From the NCBI RefSeq assembly GCF_964340395.1, contig NC_135566.1:12468001-12532000 (forward strand): 64,000 bases of DNA, read 5' to 3'. Below the pieces are notes generated by a model. It had not been told where the DNA came from and searched no databases. It saw nothing but the letters and a program-made list of their open reading frames with translations. Made by a program: the position numbers and the translations under genes. This document shows, in pieces, positions 10,780 through 21,499 of the stretch. Positions within the stretch are counted from its first letter, which is position 1; each line of letters starts with the position of its first letter. Source of the stretch: Glandiceps talaboti (lineage: Eukaryota; Hemichordata; Enteropneusta; Spengelidae).

Positions 10780-12085
10780 TTACATTGATCTCATTTCATA
10801 AAATCTACCACAGTAAAAGTATAGTTTTCGTTTCCAGAAAGTGCACTGTAAAGTTTCTATAACACAAATAATAAAGGAATATGTTTCCATTACAGCTAAA
10901 ATGATGCTTGGCTTGGTATTTCACTCATGTAACATGACATTTAATACACACTGTCAGACAGCTTAAGTTTCTAATGCAAAAGAAACAATTACATTGGCGC
11001 CGTGCACAGTGATGATGTAGAAGTTGTCAAGTTGAAATGTTGATGATCAGTTAGAAAGTAAAGAATTGCAGCCATTAAATTCATCGAGTCCATGTAATCT
11101 TTTTATTAGAAGCCTGTTTTTACTGCACTTTGAAAGAATATTACTACTTATCAGTGTTAAATGTGATTGGGCAAGGGATCCTGCTTTGTTTAGTGTGTTT
11201 CTGTTAATGTAGTCTAGAGTTGAAATATGTCGAGCTCTATGTCAAGAACGTGTCCTATAAGTGAAACACCAAGCTATCTATATCTGGCCTTTGTTTTTGC
11301 TTTATTCTATCATGTGAGCTTTCGCTTTCTCTTCCATGTAATTGATCAAACTGACAGGTGTAAAATACATTATCTATTGATCATAACAGACAAATAGACT
11401 GGTAACACAAACAACTTTGCAAATATAATGCCAATCACTGTCAAAACATGTCCAACTCTGAAACATCCTGAGGTTATTTTTCCTTTCACAATTATCTTCC
11501 CAATACAGCGTAAACGTCCTAGGGTCACGGTAAAATTGATTCCATGATAACTGATATGTGCAATAATTAAAATATCACAACTTGTTGATATAAATCAAAG
11601 GGTTGTGAAAACTCTACATCTGTATCAAATCTGACATGCTTGTCGATTCTGTATTAACTTACAAAGTGTATCATATACTCGATCAATAACCTGAATACAA
11701 CGATTCCCCCGAGGATTAGTTTTTTTGGATACAGAAGCTGTCAATTAAAATGTCAAACTTTACAATAATTAAAATATCACAAATTGTTGATTTAATTTTA
11801 ATTAAACTATCACAACTTATAAACGAAAGGGGTGTGCAAACTATACCTCTATATCAAATCTGACAAGCTGCCAATTGAAATGTCAAACTTTACAAAAATG
11901 GTTGAATGTACGTAACATAGTTTCACCAAACAGTATAAACTTCCACTAAATTATATAAGTTATGAAATATTGGTTTAAAACTGTTACAGTGCCACAGATT
12001 TAAAGAAAGTAATTGTATGTGCAATGTCACGGTTTTGAGTTATATCTTACGTACATGTGAGACATTTGGTCGTCAATTTCACAGT
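10780..12085. other. Duplicated intergenic spacer (type S, copy 2)
   Basis: Non-coding. The part from about 11360 matches 4690-5160 and 13780-14240. Within it, short AT-rich segments near 11560-11640, 11760-11800 and 11820-11900 are repeated locally. No gene seen. Confidence 0.7.
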
Positions 12086-13043
12086 TCACTTTCTTGTCAA
12101 TAACTTTATGAAAGACTCTCGAAATTCGCGGTTTCTCCATGCATAGATAGCTGGATTTACTGCAGAGTTGCTAACTGTCAGTGATACCACGATATAATAC
12201 GGCCAAGGAGTCCCACACTCTGCCGAAGGTAATGAACCAATAGACATCATAGTAGCTAATGGTATCCAACAGATGGCAAATGCACCAATCACTATAGCAA
12301 GGGTCTTTGTTGCTTTTAAGGCTTTCTTAAATGTCGCTGTTTCGAAGGTATGTTGTTGTACTGCAATTTGCCTTGAATGTGTTTTTGCGATCCAGAAGAT
12401 ATGTAAGTATAGGAAAAATATAATGATGAATGGCGCTATGAAAAATGACACCACCCAGAGAGTTGTAAATTCGGGAAGTAATACCCCTCGCATGTCACAA
12501 TGAATGTTTTGATCAATGTCATTTTTTGCTTGAATACAGAGATATATAGCTGTTAGAGATATAACAGGTATTATCCAAATTACAAAGATTGTCCATTTTG
12601 CTCTTCTTAGTGTCATCTTTACTGGATATGTAAGTGGTGATGTAATAGCAAGGTGTCTAACGATTGCGATGACAAGCAGGTGAATAATTGATACTTGGCA
12701 ACCTCCTTGGAAAGCGATAGCTAGCAACATGCAGTAGTAAATGGTTCCATAATTTGTAATCGTTCCAAGAGCCATACCTGCATTTATGACTGCACTGAGA
12801 ATCGCCACCAAATCAGCACAAGCCAAACTGCATATAAAGTAATTGTTGATGGTTTTCAGAGTTTGAAAACGATAAATAGATAAAATCACCAATGCGTTGC
12901 CAAAAATGATAGTCGATATAATGGCAGTTGTGGTAATTATAACTATAACATGCGCCAGTGTCCTCGTGGGATCACACATAACATCAGTTTCATTACCACT
13001 TCCATTGACTCCAATCAGAGATTCAGAGGTGTTCATCGTCAGT

Positions 13044-13072
<29 letters not shown>
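12086..13072 (-). CDS. Class A GPCR, array copy E (VRH in place of DRH; poly-Met start)
   Basis: Intronless receptor of 328 residues, or fewer depending on which of the nine leading Met codons starts translation. MNTSES (from Met13) aligns with the other copies. Sequons NTS, NGS and NET remain, but the later NRT/NGT is PTRT. GNALVI, LACAD, TM3 Cys114, ECL2 Cys (IHCDMRG), CWIP, NPAIY and helix 8 RNREFRESF are intact. Two changes stand out on the cytoplasmic side: the Asp of the TM3 motif is Val138 (codon at 12659-12661), so the motif reads VRH, and WIAKTHSRQ replaces WIAKKHSRQ. Outer-face variants include CIQAKNDIDQN, LLPEFTTLWVV and GSLPSAECGTPWPYY. The frame is otherwise open, so it may be a working receptor with altered activation, a non-signalling one, or an early pseudogene. 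Confidence 0.9.
13046..13072 (-). repeat. (CAT)9 trinucleotide tract encoding the start of receptor E
   Basis: Nine CAT triplets on the plus strand are nine consecutive ATG codons on the coding strand. Copies A, B, C and D have two at this place. Confidence 0.97.
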
Positions 13073-13074
<2 letters not shown>

Positions 13075-13154
13075 GACTGAAGTGACTGAGGTGTTCATCA
13101 TCAGAATGATCGCCGTATAACAGATTTTATACTTCGGTAAGGTGGTGCCAAATT

Positions 13155-13480
13155 CTACATAGTTACTGACAGGCGGCGATTGCGGGGCTTGACCAATCAG
13201 CGGTTGAGGAAACGGATATATATATACGACTTTATATATATATCCTAGTAATTGCAAGTATGATATCTGAATGATTGAAAAATAGTGATAGGGTTTCCTT
13301 TCACTTACGAATGAGTTGTGATAGTGTCAGATTAGTTCATCCAATCAATGATTAGACGTGCAAAATGCAAATAGCCATTAAAACACTATTGCTGGAACAA
13401 AAAATAAGACTAAATGTAATGATACACTCTCGAGACAAACATGTATCAGTTGGAAATTGACCGCGCTGTCCTCATTCGTC
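13155..13480 (-). promoter_or_regulatory. Conserved 5' flank of receptor E, with candidate 5'-UTR intron
   Basis: Donor match GTAAGT begins at 13308 and an acceptor match (TATGTAG) ends at 13155 on the transcript strand, an interval of 154 bp. A TATA-rich stretch lies at 13219-13242. Confidence 0.4.
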
Positions 13481-13549
13481 GTTGTTTTGGACATAATGAC
13501 GTTCTTTTATCGTCGGGTGTATTGGAAATGTCTTTTGACGTTTAAGGAT

Positions 13550-14340
13550 GTTCAGTCTGACCAAGATGGTCTGCTTATATTGATCTTTATCTGCGTTTAT
13601 TTCATAAATTCTACCGAAGGAAAAGTATACTTTTCGTACCAAGAAAGCGCACTGTAAAGATTCAATAACATAATAAAGGAATATCTTTGCATTATCTGGC
13701 CTTTATTCTTCCTTTATTCTATCATGTGGACTTTGTCTTTCACTTCCATGTCATTCATCAAACTGTATCAAATACACATCTATTGATCCTAACAGACAAA
13801 TATACTGGTAACACAAACAACTTTGCAAATATAATACCAATCACTGTCAAAACATGTCTAACTCTGAAACACCCTTGGGTTGTTTCACATTTTATAATTA
13901 TCTATACAATACAGCGTAAACGTCCTAGGGTCATGGTAAAATTGATTCCATCATAACTGATATTTGCAATAATTAAAATATCACAACTTGTTGATATAAA
14001 TCAAAAGGTTGTGCGAACTATACCTCTATATCAAATCTGACATGCTTGTCGATTCTTTATTAACTTACAAAGTGTATCATATACTCGATCAATAACCTGA
14101 ATAAAACGATTTCCCCGAGGATTATTTTTTTTATTAACACAAAAGCTGCCAATTAAAATGTCAAACTTTACCTGATGAAAGAGAAAATGATTGAATGTAC
14201 ATAACATAGTTTCACCACAGAGTATTAACTTCCACTAAATTATATAAGTTATTATATATTGGTTTAAAACTGTTCCAGTGCCACAAATTTAAAAGAAAGT
14301 AATTGTATGTACAATGTCACGGTTTTGATCAAGCATTGGC
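13550..14340. other. Duplicated intergenic spacer (type S, copy 3)
   Basis: Non-coding. Close match to 11340-11990 and to 4640-5160. No gene seen. Confidence 0.75.
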
Positions 14341-14433
14341 AGAAACTACAAACAATCTGAATGAGACTTAACCATGAATATCATGTGGTATTTGTCAAAC
14401 AATAGGATAGGATATGATATGATATGATATGTG

Positions 14434-14435
<2 letters not shown>

Positions 14436-14514
<79 letters not shown>
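14436..14514. repeat. (TA)n microsatellite
   Basis: Long alternating TA tract. Its flanks are mirrored on the other side (GATATGTGCTTTATATA at about 14426 against its reverse complement at about 14538-14554), so the region can fold back. Confidence 0.97.
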
Positions 14515-14519
<5 letters not shown>

Positions 14520-14549
14520 AGGAAATATATATATATATATATAAAGCAC

Positions 14550-14777
<228 letters not shown>

Positions 14778-15098
14778 GAAATGTAGATTGTACACAAAGA
14801 CTATGCTTCCTCGAAAACGATTATCAAGTCCAATTTTCGATAAAATTTCTAAATACTTTTCACAATGAAATAAAGATGTGTTCACGATACTAACCAACTT
14901 GAATACTCTGTATATTTCCTTCTGATATTTATCTAAAAATGACCATCCGCCTTAATTACAGATGACCTTCTAATACTCTACATATCATCGCGGTACAGCG
15001 TGTATATATGGTGACTATGTTACAGGCCAATTTTTTACGACCAACGAGGTACAGAAAGTCTTTAGGCTACAATATCCACATCAAACAGTCAAAACACT

Positions 15099-16121
15099 TT
15101 AAACCTCTCTTTGTTCTAAATTTATAATTTGTGTATGAGATATTGGCCCATTTACTTCCATACGAATTTCTCTCATTGTCAACAACTTAATGAAAGACTC
15201 TCGGAATTCACGGTTCCGCCATGCGTAGATAGCTGGATTTAGGGCAGAATTGCTATTCGCAAGAAATATCAAGACGTAGAGCAGCCAACGTGTCCCATAT
15301 ATGGGCATAGTAACGTCAATTAAAATTGGCAAACCAAAGAAAGGTACCCAACAAATGATAAATGTACCGATCACCATACCAAGAGTCTTGGCAGCTTTCA
15401 AGTTCTTCTTAAATGTCGTACATTGTAAAGAGTGGTCTTGTGCTGCAATTCGACTCGAATGTTTCCTTGCGATCAAGAAGATATGTAAGTATAGCACTAA
15501 TATTATGGCGAATGGAATTATGAAGAAGATAATAAACCAGGCCAGCGTAAATATAGGATGTACTATACCCAGTATGTTGCAAGGAATATTTCGCAAATCC
15601 ACATCGCTGTCTATATGAGCATATACAACTAGCAATGCAAGATAAACAACAGGTAATGTCCAAATAACGAAGATGATCCATTTTGCTCTTCTTGTTGTCA
15701 TCTTTACCGGATATGTAAGTGATGATGTAATAGCAAGGTGTCTATCTATTGCGATGACAAGCAGGTGAAGAATTGATACTTGGCAACCCTCTTGAAAAGC
15801 GATGACTTGCAGCATGCAGTAGTAAATACTACCATGATACGGAATTGTTCCAAGAGTTAAACCAGCATTGTAGACTGCAGTCACCACAACAATCAAATCA
15901 GCAAATGCCAAGCTGCAGATGAAATAATTGTTGACGTTTTTCAGAGCATGGAAGCGATGAACGGATAAAATCACCAAGGTGTTGCCAAACATGATAGCCC
16001 CTATGATGATAGACGTTGTAACTGAAATTATAATGTACGTCACTGCCCCATTGGTATCAGAAGAAACATCAGTTGCATTGTCACTTCCGTATGCTCTGAT
16101 AAAAGATTCAGAGGTGTTCAT
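15099..16121 (-). CDS. Class A GPCR, divergent array copy F
   Basis: Intronless receptor of 340 residues. The start is the ATG at 16121 (MNTSESF), which aligns with the other copies; the open frame runs further upstream but without another ATG. Landmarks: sequons NTS and NAT, GNTLVI, LAFAD (Phe where A-E have Cys), TM3 Cys in IYYC, IDRH, ECL2 Cys in IPCNILG, Pro in TM5 (IIPF), CWVP, NPAIY and RNREFRESF. It differs from A-E in ECL2, TM5, ICL3 (AAQDHSLQCTTFKKNLKAAK) and ECL3 (no AEC cysteine). It has a C-tail of about 25 further residues ending LEQREV. KAAKTLGMVIGTFIICWVPFF is close to adenosine-receptor TM6 style. It is the nearest intact relative of pseudogene G and the evident source of the fragment at 14550. 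Confidence 0.93.
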   Translation of the reverse strand: MNTSESFIRAYGSDNATDVSSDTNGAVTYIIISVTTSIIIGAIMFGNTLVILSVHRFHALKNVNNYFICSLAFADLIVVVTAVYNAGLTLGTIPYHGSIYYCMLQVIAFQEGCQVSILHLLVIAIDRHLAITSSLTYPVKMTTRRAKWIIFVIWTLPVVYLALLVVYAHIDSDVDLRNIPCNILGIVHPIFTLAWFIIFFIIPFAIILVLYLHIFLIARKHSSRIAAQDHSLQCTTFKKNLKAAKTLGMVIGTFIICWVPFFGLPILIDVTMPIYGTRWLLYVLIFLANSNSALNPAIYAWRNREFRESFIKLLTMREIRMEVNGPISHTQIINLEQREV

Positions 16122-16199
16122 CTTCAGCGAGATCACCGGACATACGATTTTTAGAATCCTTATGGTGGTAAGTGACAGAAAAGTAGTGTTGGAGTTTAC

Positions 16200-16360
16200 T
16201 TTCACTTACGAATAATCTGTAGCAGTGTCAGATGTTTTGGTGATCTAAGGTTCATCCAATCGAATTGGTTCGATATGCAAGTACATTAAAGAAAATTCAT
16301 ATACGACGAAGTGCATTCATTTTATATCAATGATTGTGCCCTCGAGGCAAACATTTGTCA
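16200..16360 (-). promoter_or_regulatory. Conserved 5' flank of receptor F
   Basis: Diverged copy of the upstream block that still carries GTAAGT (from 16209 on the transcript strand) and the TTCATCCAATCGAATTG-type segment further up. Only 88 bp separate the donor match from the start codon, so an intron as in A and D would not fit here. Confidence 0.35.
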
Positions 16361-16454
16361 CAATTTCAAAATATTATTCATCGATTTCAATGTCATTAAT
16401 TTTGTCAGTTGTCTATTTACAAAACGGTAAAAATTGACGTGGGTGGACAGGCAA

Positions 16455-16476
16455 GCAGACAGACAGACAGACAGGC

Positions 16477-16528
<52 letters not shown>
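16455..16528. repeat. (GACA)n microsatellite upstream of receptor F
   Basis: Imperfect GACA repeats, again a few hundred bases upstream of a receptor start, as at 4259 and 8111. Confidence 0.95.
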
Positions 16529-16531
<3 letters not shown>

Positions 16532-16559
16532 TAAATAGGCAGGCAGGTACACACACATC

Positions 16560-18230
16560 ATAAAAAGTAACCCTGGTGTTTGTGTAATATAATATGTAAC
16601 TTTATTGCCATTTGCATAAAAATGCATGAACATTCTTAAAAAATGGTGAATAAATTGAAAACTAAAGATTGGAAAGAAAACAACAATTAAAAATAAAACA
16701 TGGAAAGAAAATGCAATTGAAATGTAAAAAACAAGCGATAAAATTACTACATACACTTTAAATGATACTGGTAATTAAACAAATAAATACTGTACAATGT
16801 CTTGTCATACGCAGGAACTGGCTTGATTTTAATAATTTATAATTTAACACATCAAACGTTTTAATACATATGATGCTAAAAAGATACAAATGCTGAAACA
16901 AATAACATGAAACTAAAACACATGGTGGAAGATCCTAGGAATGTATGAAATAGCCTTGAGTGTAATGAAAGGTCTCAAAGAATAGAATTGAAGGTTTTTG
17001 AGACAGACGTCGACGAAGATTCAGTGACTTCCTTGAAGTTTAGAAAAAGTGGATTCTATATGATGATGCATATAGGAGGTCATTTCATAAATTCGAAAGG
17101 TATATTTTTGCTATTGTCGATATAGACCGAGCTGTAAAATTTAATTATAAATAGTGGAATATATATTACCGCTCCTTTTTTCATCCATAGTGACTTCCTC
17201 TGTCTCTCATATTCCATTCATCAAATTGTATTCGAATGTATTGATCCTAACTGACAAATAGACAAGTGACATAATGTAGATTAATGGCGAACATGGCTAG
17301 CTAACTCTGAAGCACTCTAAGGTATTTTACTTTTTAAATTATCTGTACACTATGATACAGCAATAGTTTTCAATGGTTTGATGTGACAACAACACAAAGA
17401 CAACGCCTTGGATTTGATTGGTTTAGCAATTAGGAAAATATCTATAACAGGCAATATACAATGTCTCTAACACTATACATCTATGGGTAAACAAGGTTGT
17501 CAAGCATCGTTCAAATCGACCAATCTGCATCATTTGATACATCTATCATATGATCGTGTTGCAACAAGTCATTGTTGAAGAGAATTTTATTTTTCACTCA
17601 TATCATTCTTTATTATAGAAAATGTTATATGATATAACTAAAAAGAGCCAAGAATCTACAAATATTCAAGTTACAATTCGAGGGATTATTCTTTAAGTGC
17701 GCGTCATCAATTTGTGCTGTACAGTCGTGATACTTTTTCTGTTTAAAATATACATCAGAGAAAATTGGCCAAAGATGACTTAATTGTATCATACATTGGG
17801 GAAATAAGTAAACGTCCCTGGATCATTGGAGAATCGATTCCTTCATAACTGACATATGCATTAATCATAAAAATGTCATGACTTGATATCACTGGAGAAG
17901 TCAAAGAATAGTTCGAATTACACATCTAAATCAAATATGACATGCTTGTCGATATTTTAATAACATTTAGTGTATAACGTTCATAACATGCCCTTAATGA
18001 AACAGTTTGTCTGAAGATTAATTTTAGATTGACAAAAAGTTTTCAATTGATATACAAAACTTTGTGTAGAGAAAGTCAAAATAATTGAATGGACATCAAA
18101 AAGTTTCACTAAAGTGCAGTAGTGATTAACTGCCACTGAAGTATATAGGATATTAAATGTATCAAATGCTTATCACCAGGTAAACATCACATTTCCAGGG
18201 TCTGAACTTCATATATGATGAAGATGATCC
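16560..18230. other. Non-coding spacer; diverged type S copy from about 17220
   Basis: No gene seen. The first part is A-rich. From about 17220 it resembles the type S spacer, for example TTGATCCTAACTGACAAATA and the later segment with ACATGCTTGTCGATATTTTA. The duplication unit therefore extends to the G end of the array. Confidence 0.65.
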
Positions 18231-18235
18231 TTAAT

Positions 18236-18350
18236 GGAAGAAGAAGAAGAAGAAGAAGAAGAAGAAGAAGAAGAAGAAGAAGAAGAAGAAGAAGAAGAAG
18301 AAGAAGAAGAAGAAGAAGAAGAAGAAGAAGAAGAAGAAGAAGAAGAAGAA
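18236..18350. repeat. (AAG)n trinucleotide microsatellite
   Basis: About 38 AAG units. The poly-Ser frame on the other strand is an artefact. Confidence 0.98.
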
Positions 18351-18754
18351 TGGTATACACACTTTACAGTGTCATAGATTAAAAGAATAATTACATGTAT
18401 AATCTCATGGTTTTGGGCAAGCACTGATATTAGATTCAATGAGTGAAATATATGCCCCCAAAAATGTGACATATTGAACTTTGTATGTTATAACATCATG
18501 GAAATGACACAAATGTTGTAATAAAAATATTGGTAAATCTTGGTTTTTAAAACAACTTCGGTAATGTTAATGATAACGCATTCCTAACTTACAAATGCGC
18601 AGTGCATTTTGTAAATTTGATTTGTACATAATGTCTTCAACGTCTATGGTGAAAGTAATACCTTAAGTTGTCGTGTTTTGTATGATAATTACGAAACTCC
18701 GCCGATGTCACTCTTTTGTATTATTTTAAAAAAAAATAACGGTTATGTCCTTGG

Positions 18755-18755
<1 letters not shown>

Positions 18756-18830
<75 letters not shown>
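18756..18830. repeat. (GT)n microsatellite abutting pseudogene G
   Basis: Long GT tract ending about 10 bp before the truncated end of the receptor pseudogene. Confidence 0.97.
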
Positions 18831-18832
<2 letters not shown>

Positions 18833-18839
18833 AGTATTA

Positions 18840-19469
18840 GTATTTTTTTTAGTTATTATGGCGGATGGAACTGTAAAGAAGATAATAAGCCAGACCAGCA
18901 TAAATATACGATGTACTATACCCAGTATGGTAGAATATTTCGCAAATCCACATCGCTGGCTACATGAGCATATACTAATTAGCAATGCAAGATACACAGC
19001 AGGTAATGTTCAAATAGCAAAGATGATCCAGTTTGCTCTTCTTGGTGTCACCTTTGGCGGATATGTAAGTGGTGATGTAATAGCAAGGTGTCTATCTATT
19101 GCGATGACAAGCAGGTGAAGAAATGATACTTGGCAACCCTCTTAGAAAGCGAGGGCTTGCAGCATACAGTAGTAAACACTACCGTGATGTGGCATCGTTC
19201 CAAGAGTGAAGCCTGCATTGTAGACTGCAGACACAACTGCAATCAAATCAGCACAAGCCAAGCTACATATAAAATGATTGTTGACGGTTATCAGAGCCTG
19301 GACGAGATGAACTAATAAAAATCACCAAGGTGTTACCAAAAATGATAAACCCTATAATGATAGCTGTGGTAATTGTAACTATAACGTGCGCGCGTCACTG
19401 TCCCATTGAAATCATTGATAACATTAGATTCATTACCTTTGATCTAATCAAAGTTTCGGAGGTGTTCAT
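18840..19469 (-). pseudogene. Truncated class A GPCR pseudogene, array copy G (TM1-TM5 only)
   Basis: Clear relative of receptor F. The start-codon equivalent is at 19469, followed by TM1 to TM5 including IDRH, ending in LVWLIIFFTVPSAII in TM5. Everything beyond (ICL3, TM6, TM7, tail) is absent, and a (GT)n tract follows. Disabling changes seen: a TAA stop at 19142-19144, where F has the CAA of FQEGC; an extra T in the TM1-ICL1 stretch near 19320 that shifts frame; and extra CG dinucleotides in the N-terminal region near 19388. Receptor F keeps its frame over all these points. It cannot make a receptor. Its upstream flank still has the array-wide block with GTAAGT. Confidence 0.93.
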
Positions 19470-19499
19470 CTTCAGCATGGTCACCAGACAGAAGATTTT

Positions 19500-19640
19500 A
19501 ATACTCCCTATAGTTGAATTTGCGATATCCAAATAACAGCAACGTAGAGGTAGACTTTCCTTTCACTTACGAATGTTTTGCATACATAAGAGTCAGATTA
19601 GTTAATCCAATCAAAGTGATGAGATGTGCAAATTGTAAAT
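19500..19640 (-). promoter_or_regulatory. Conserved 5' flank of pseudogene G
   Basis: Recognisable copy of the array-wide upstream block, with TTTCCTTTCACTTACGAATG (GTAAGT on the transcript strand) and the AGTCAGATTAGTTAATCCAA segment. Confidence 0.4.
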
Positions 19641-20014
19641 ATTTGGAACTAAGCAAATAGCGCCCTCAATGTTCAAACGTATATATGATGGACTTTATGG
19701 GTGGACTTACGATCGTCATTCTTTTGTTTGTGTACGTTTGATTGCATCTTTCATTTACTTAATATTGCAACGCAATCTACCAGTGCTATCAATTGCAGTA
19801 TTAGTTGTCAAGAGCGCCCTCCCAGTTCAAACCTATTAACAGTTCTGGCACAAGTCAATTCAGCTGCAATTTGAACTTGGATAGCTTTTCTTTGATGGTA
19901 ACTTTTGTCTCAGACAACCAAACAAGTGTTGACTGGGGTATAATCTTTAATAGTTAAACTCTTGCCAAATGTCTTTGTCATCATATCAAGAACAACTGGT
20001 AACATGCATCTTAA

Positions 20015-20627
20015 ACTGTAAGATGTATCATGTTGTTCAGCCCTCTCAGACCTCTACACCAGTAAGTGATAGCTGATAGCATGGCATGAGTGTCATATCT
20101 TACAGACTACATAGCTGATAGCATGGCATGAATGTCATATCTTACAGACTAGTAGAACAGACGTGAGTGGTAGCTGATAGCATGGCATGAATGTCATATC
20201 TTGCAGACTAGTAGTACAGACGTGAGTGATAGCTGATAGCATGGCATGAATGTCATATCTTACAGACTAGTAGAACAGACATGAGTGGTAGCTGATAGCA
20301 TGGCATGAATGTCATATCTTGCAGACTAGTAGTACAGACGTGAGTGATAGCTGATAGCATGGCATGAATGTCATATCTTACAGACTAGTAGTACAGATGT
20401 GAATGATAGCTGATAGCATGGCATGAATGTCATATCTTACAGACTAGTAGTACACATGTGAATGATAGCTGATAGCATGGCATGAATGTCATATCTTACA
20501 GACTAGTAGTACACATGTGAATGATAGCTGATAGCATGGCATGATATGAATGTCATATCTTACAGACTGGTAGAACAGACGTGAGTGGTAGCTGATAGCA
20601 TGGCATGAATGTCATATCTTACAGACT
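20015..20627 (+). repeat. Ten-unit 59-bp minisatellite within a short inverted-repeat element
   Basis: Ten copies of a 59-bp unit, each with GCTGATAGCATGGCATGA and CATATCTTACAGACT. A head segment (CTGTAAGATGTATCATGTTG, then TTCAGC) precedes them. The left end CTGTAAGAT and right end ATCTTACAG are inverted relative to each other. Units 3 and 5 share TTGCAG, while units 4 and 6 share TTACAG, so a two-unit block was probably duplicated. Relatives lie at 29337 and 57457. Confidence 0.92.
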
Positions 20628-21142
20628 TGAAGCATGTACACTAAGTGGAAATACAGTCGTGGGTCATATCTTGCTAAATGTCTTGAGCTTTCAAAAACAA
20701 CTGGAAGCAGCTAGCTAGCTAGGTTAGGCCGAGACCTCCAATTTGTCGGCTACATTTCTTTGCACTCACACTATTCAAATACCTGGGCTCCACAATACAC
20801 ACAGCAGAATGAATACCAAGACAGCGATACATGATTTATACCACATATATTAAACATTTATTATTCTGAGAAAGCAAAAAAAATGTCTACAGCAGAATAA
20901 AGATACCTGAGTTCCAGTAAAACTCAGACTACCACCAAAGGAAGTCAAAAGATCGAAAGAAAATTCAATATTTGCGGAAAAAAAAATCTCTTGAAATTTA
21001 AGTAGGATTACACCTGATTTGGTTGCAGCAGCTGAAAATGTGAGTGTAAAATACATAATTTTCGGTTTTGGTGAAACAGACGCTATGAGTAATTAACAAA
21101 GGTATGACATTGCTGAGGTGATAACTAGAACAATCACAGTAA

Positions 21143-21494
21143 ATGGCGCCCTCTAGTGGGGTAAATCCGTGTACATGTTATTTATAGTTTTTGGAGTTGA
21201 GTTTGGTCAAACTGTCAGTTTGGGTAATTCTTTTCTGAATTGAAACGATGGTACATGTTAAACAGGTACTGATATTAATTCTCCCTTTCTGTTTCATGTA
21301 TGGTGGTGACTTGTAGAAGCATACCATTTTTGTAAATTTTCAATTTCACTGGTACCCTACTTCACCATTTGAAGTGATGATTGTTTAGGAGTTTTATAGG
21401 TTAACACATGGTAAATGCTTTTATCATGCATCTCCGAGTTCTAGAAAGTTATCTAAATATCCGAAATTGACACCAGAGGGCGCCATTTATAAAC
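21143..21494. mobile_element. Non-coding element with inverted AAATGGCGCCCTCT termini
   Basis: AAATGGCGCCCTCTAGTG at the left end is matched in reverse complement by CACCAGAGGGCGCCATTT at the right end, about 350 bp apart, with no coding sequence between. The layout fits a MITE-like element; target duplications were not clear. Confidence 0.5.
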
Positions 21495-21499
21495 AAAAA

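Noticed and set aside
16122-16205. Upstream extension of receptor F
   Set aside because: The frame is open but contains no ATG before the one at 16121, which aligns with the other copies; it also crosses the conserved GTAAGT block.
18678-19118. 146-codon plus-strand frame through the (GT)n tract
   Set aside because: It fuses a microsatellite with the antisense of pseudogene G.
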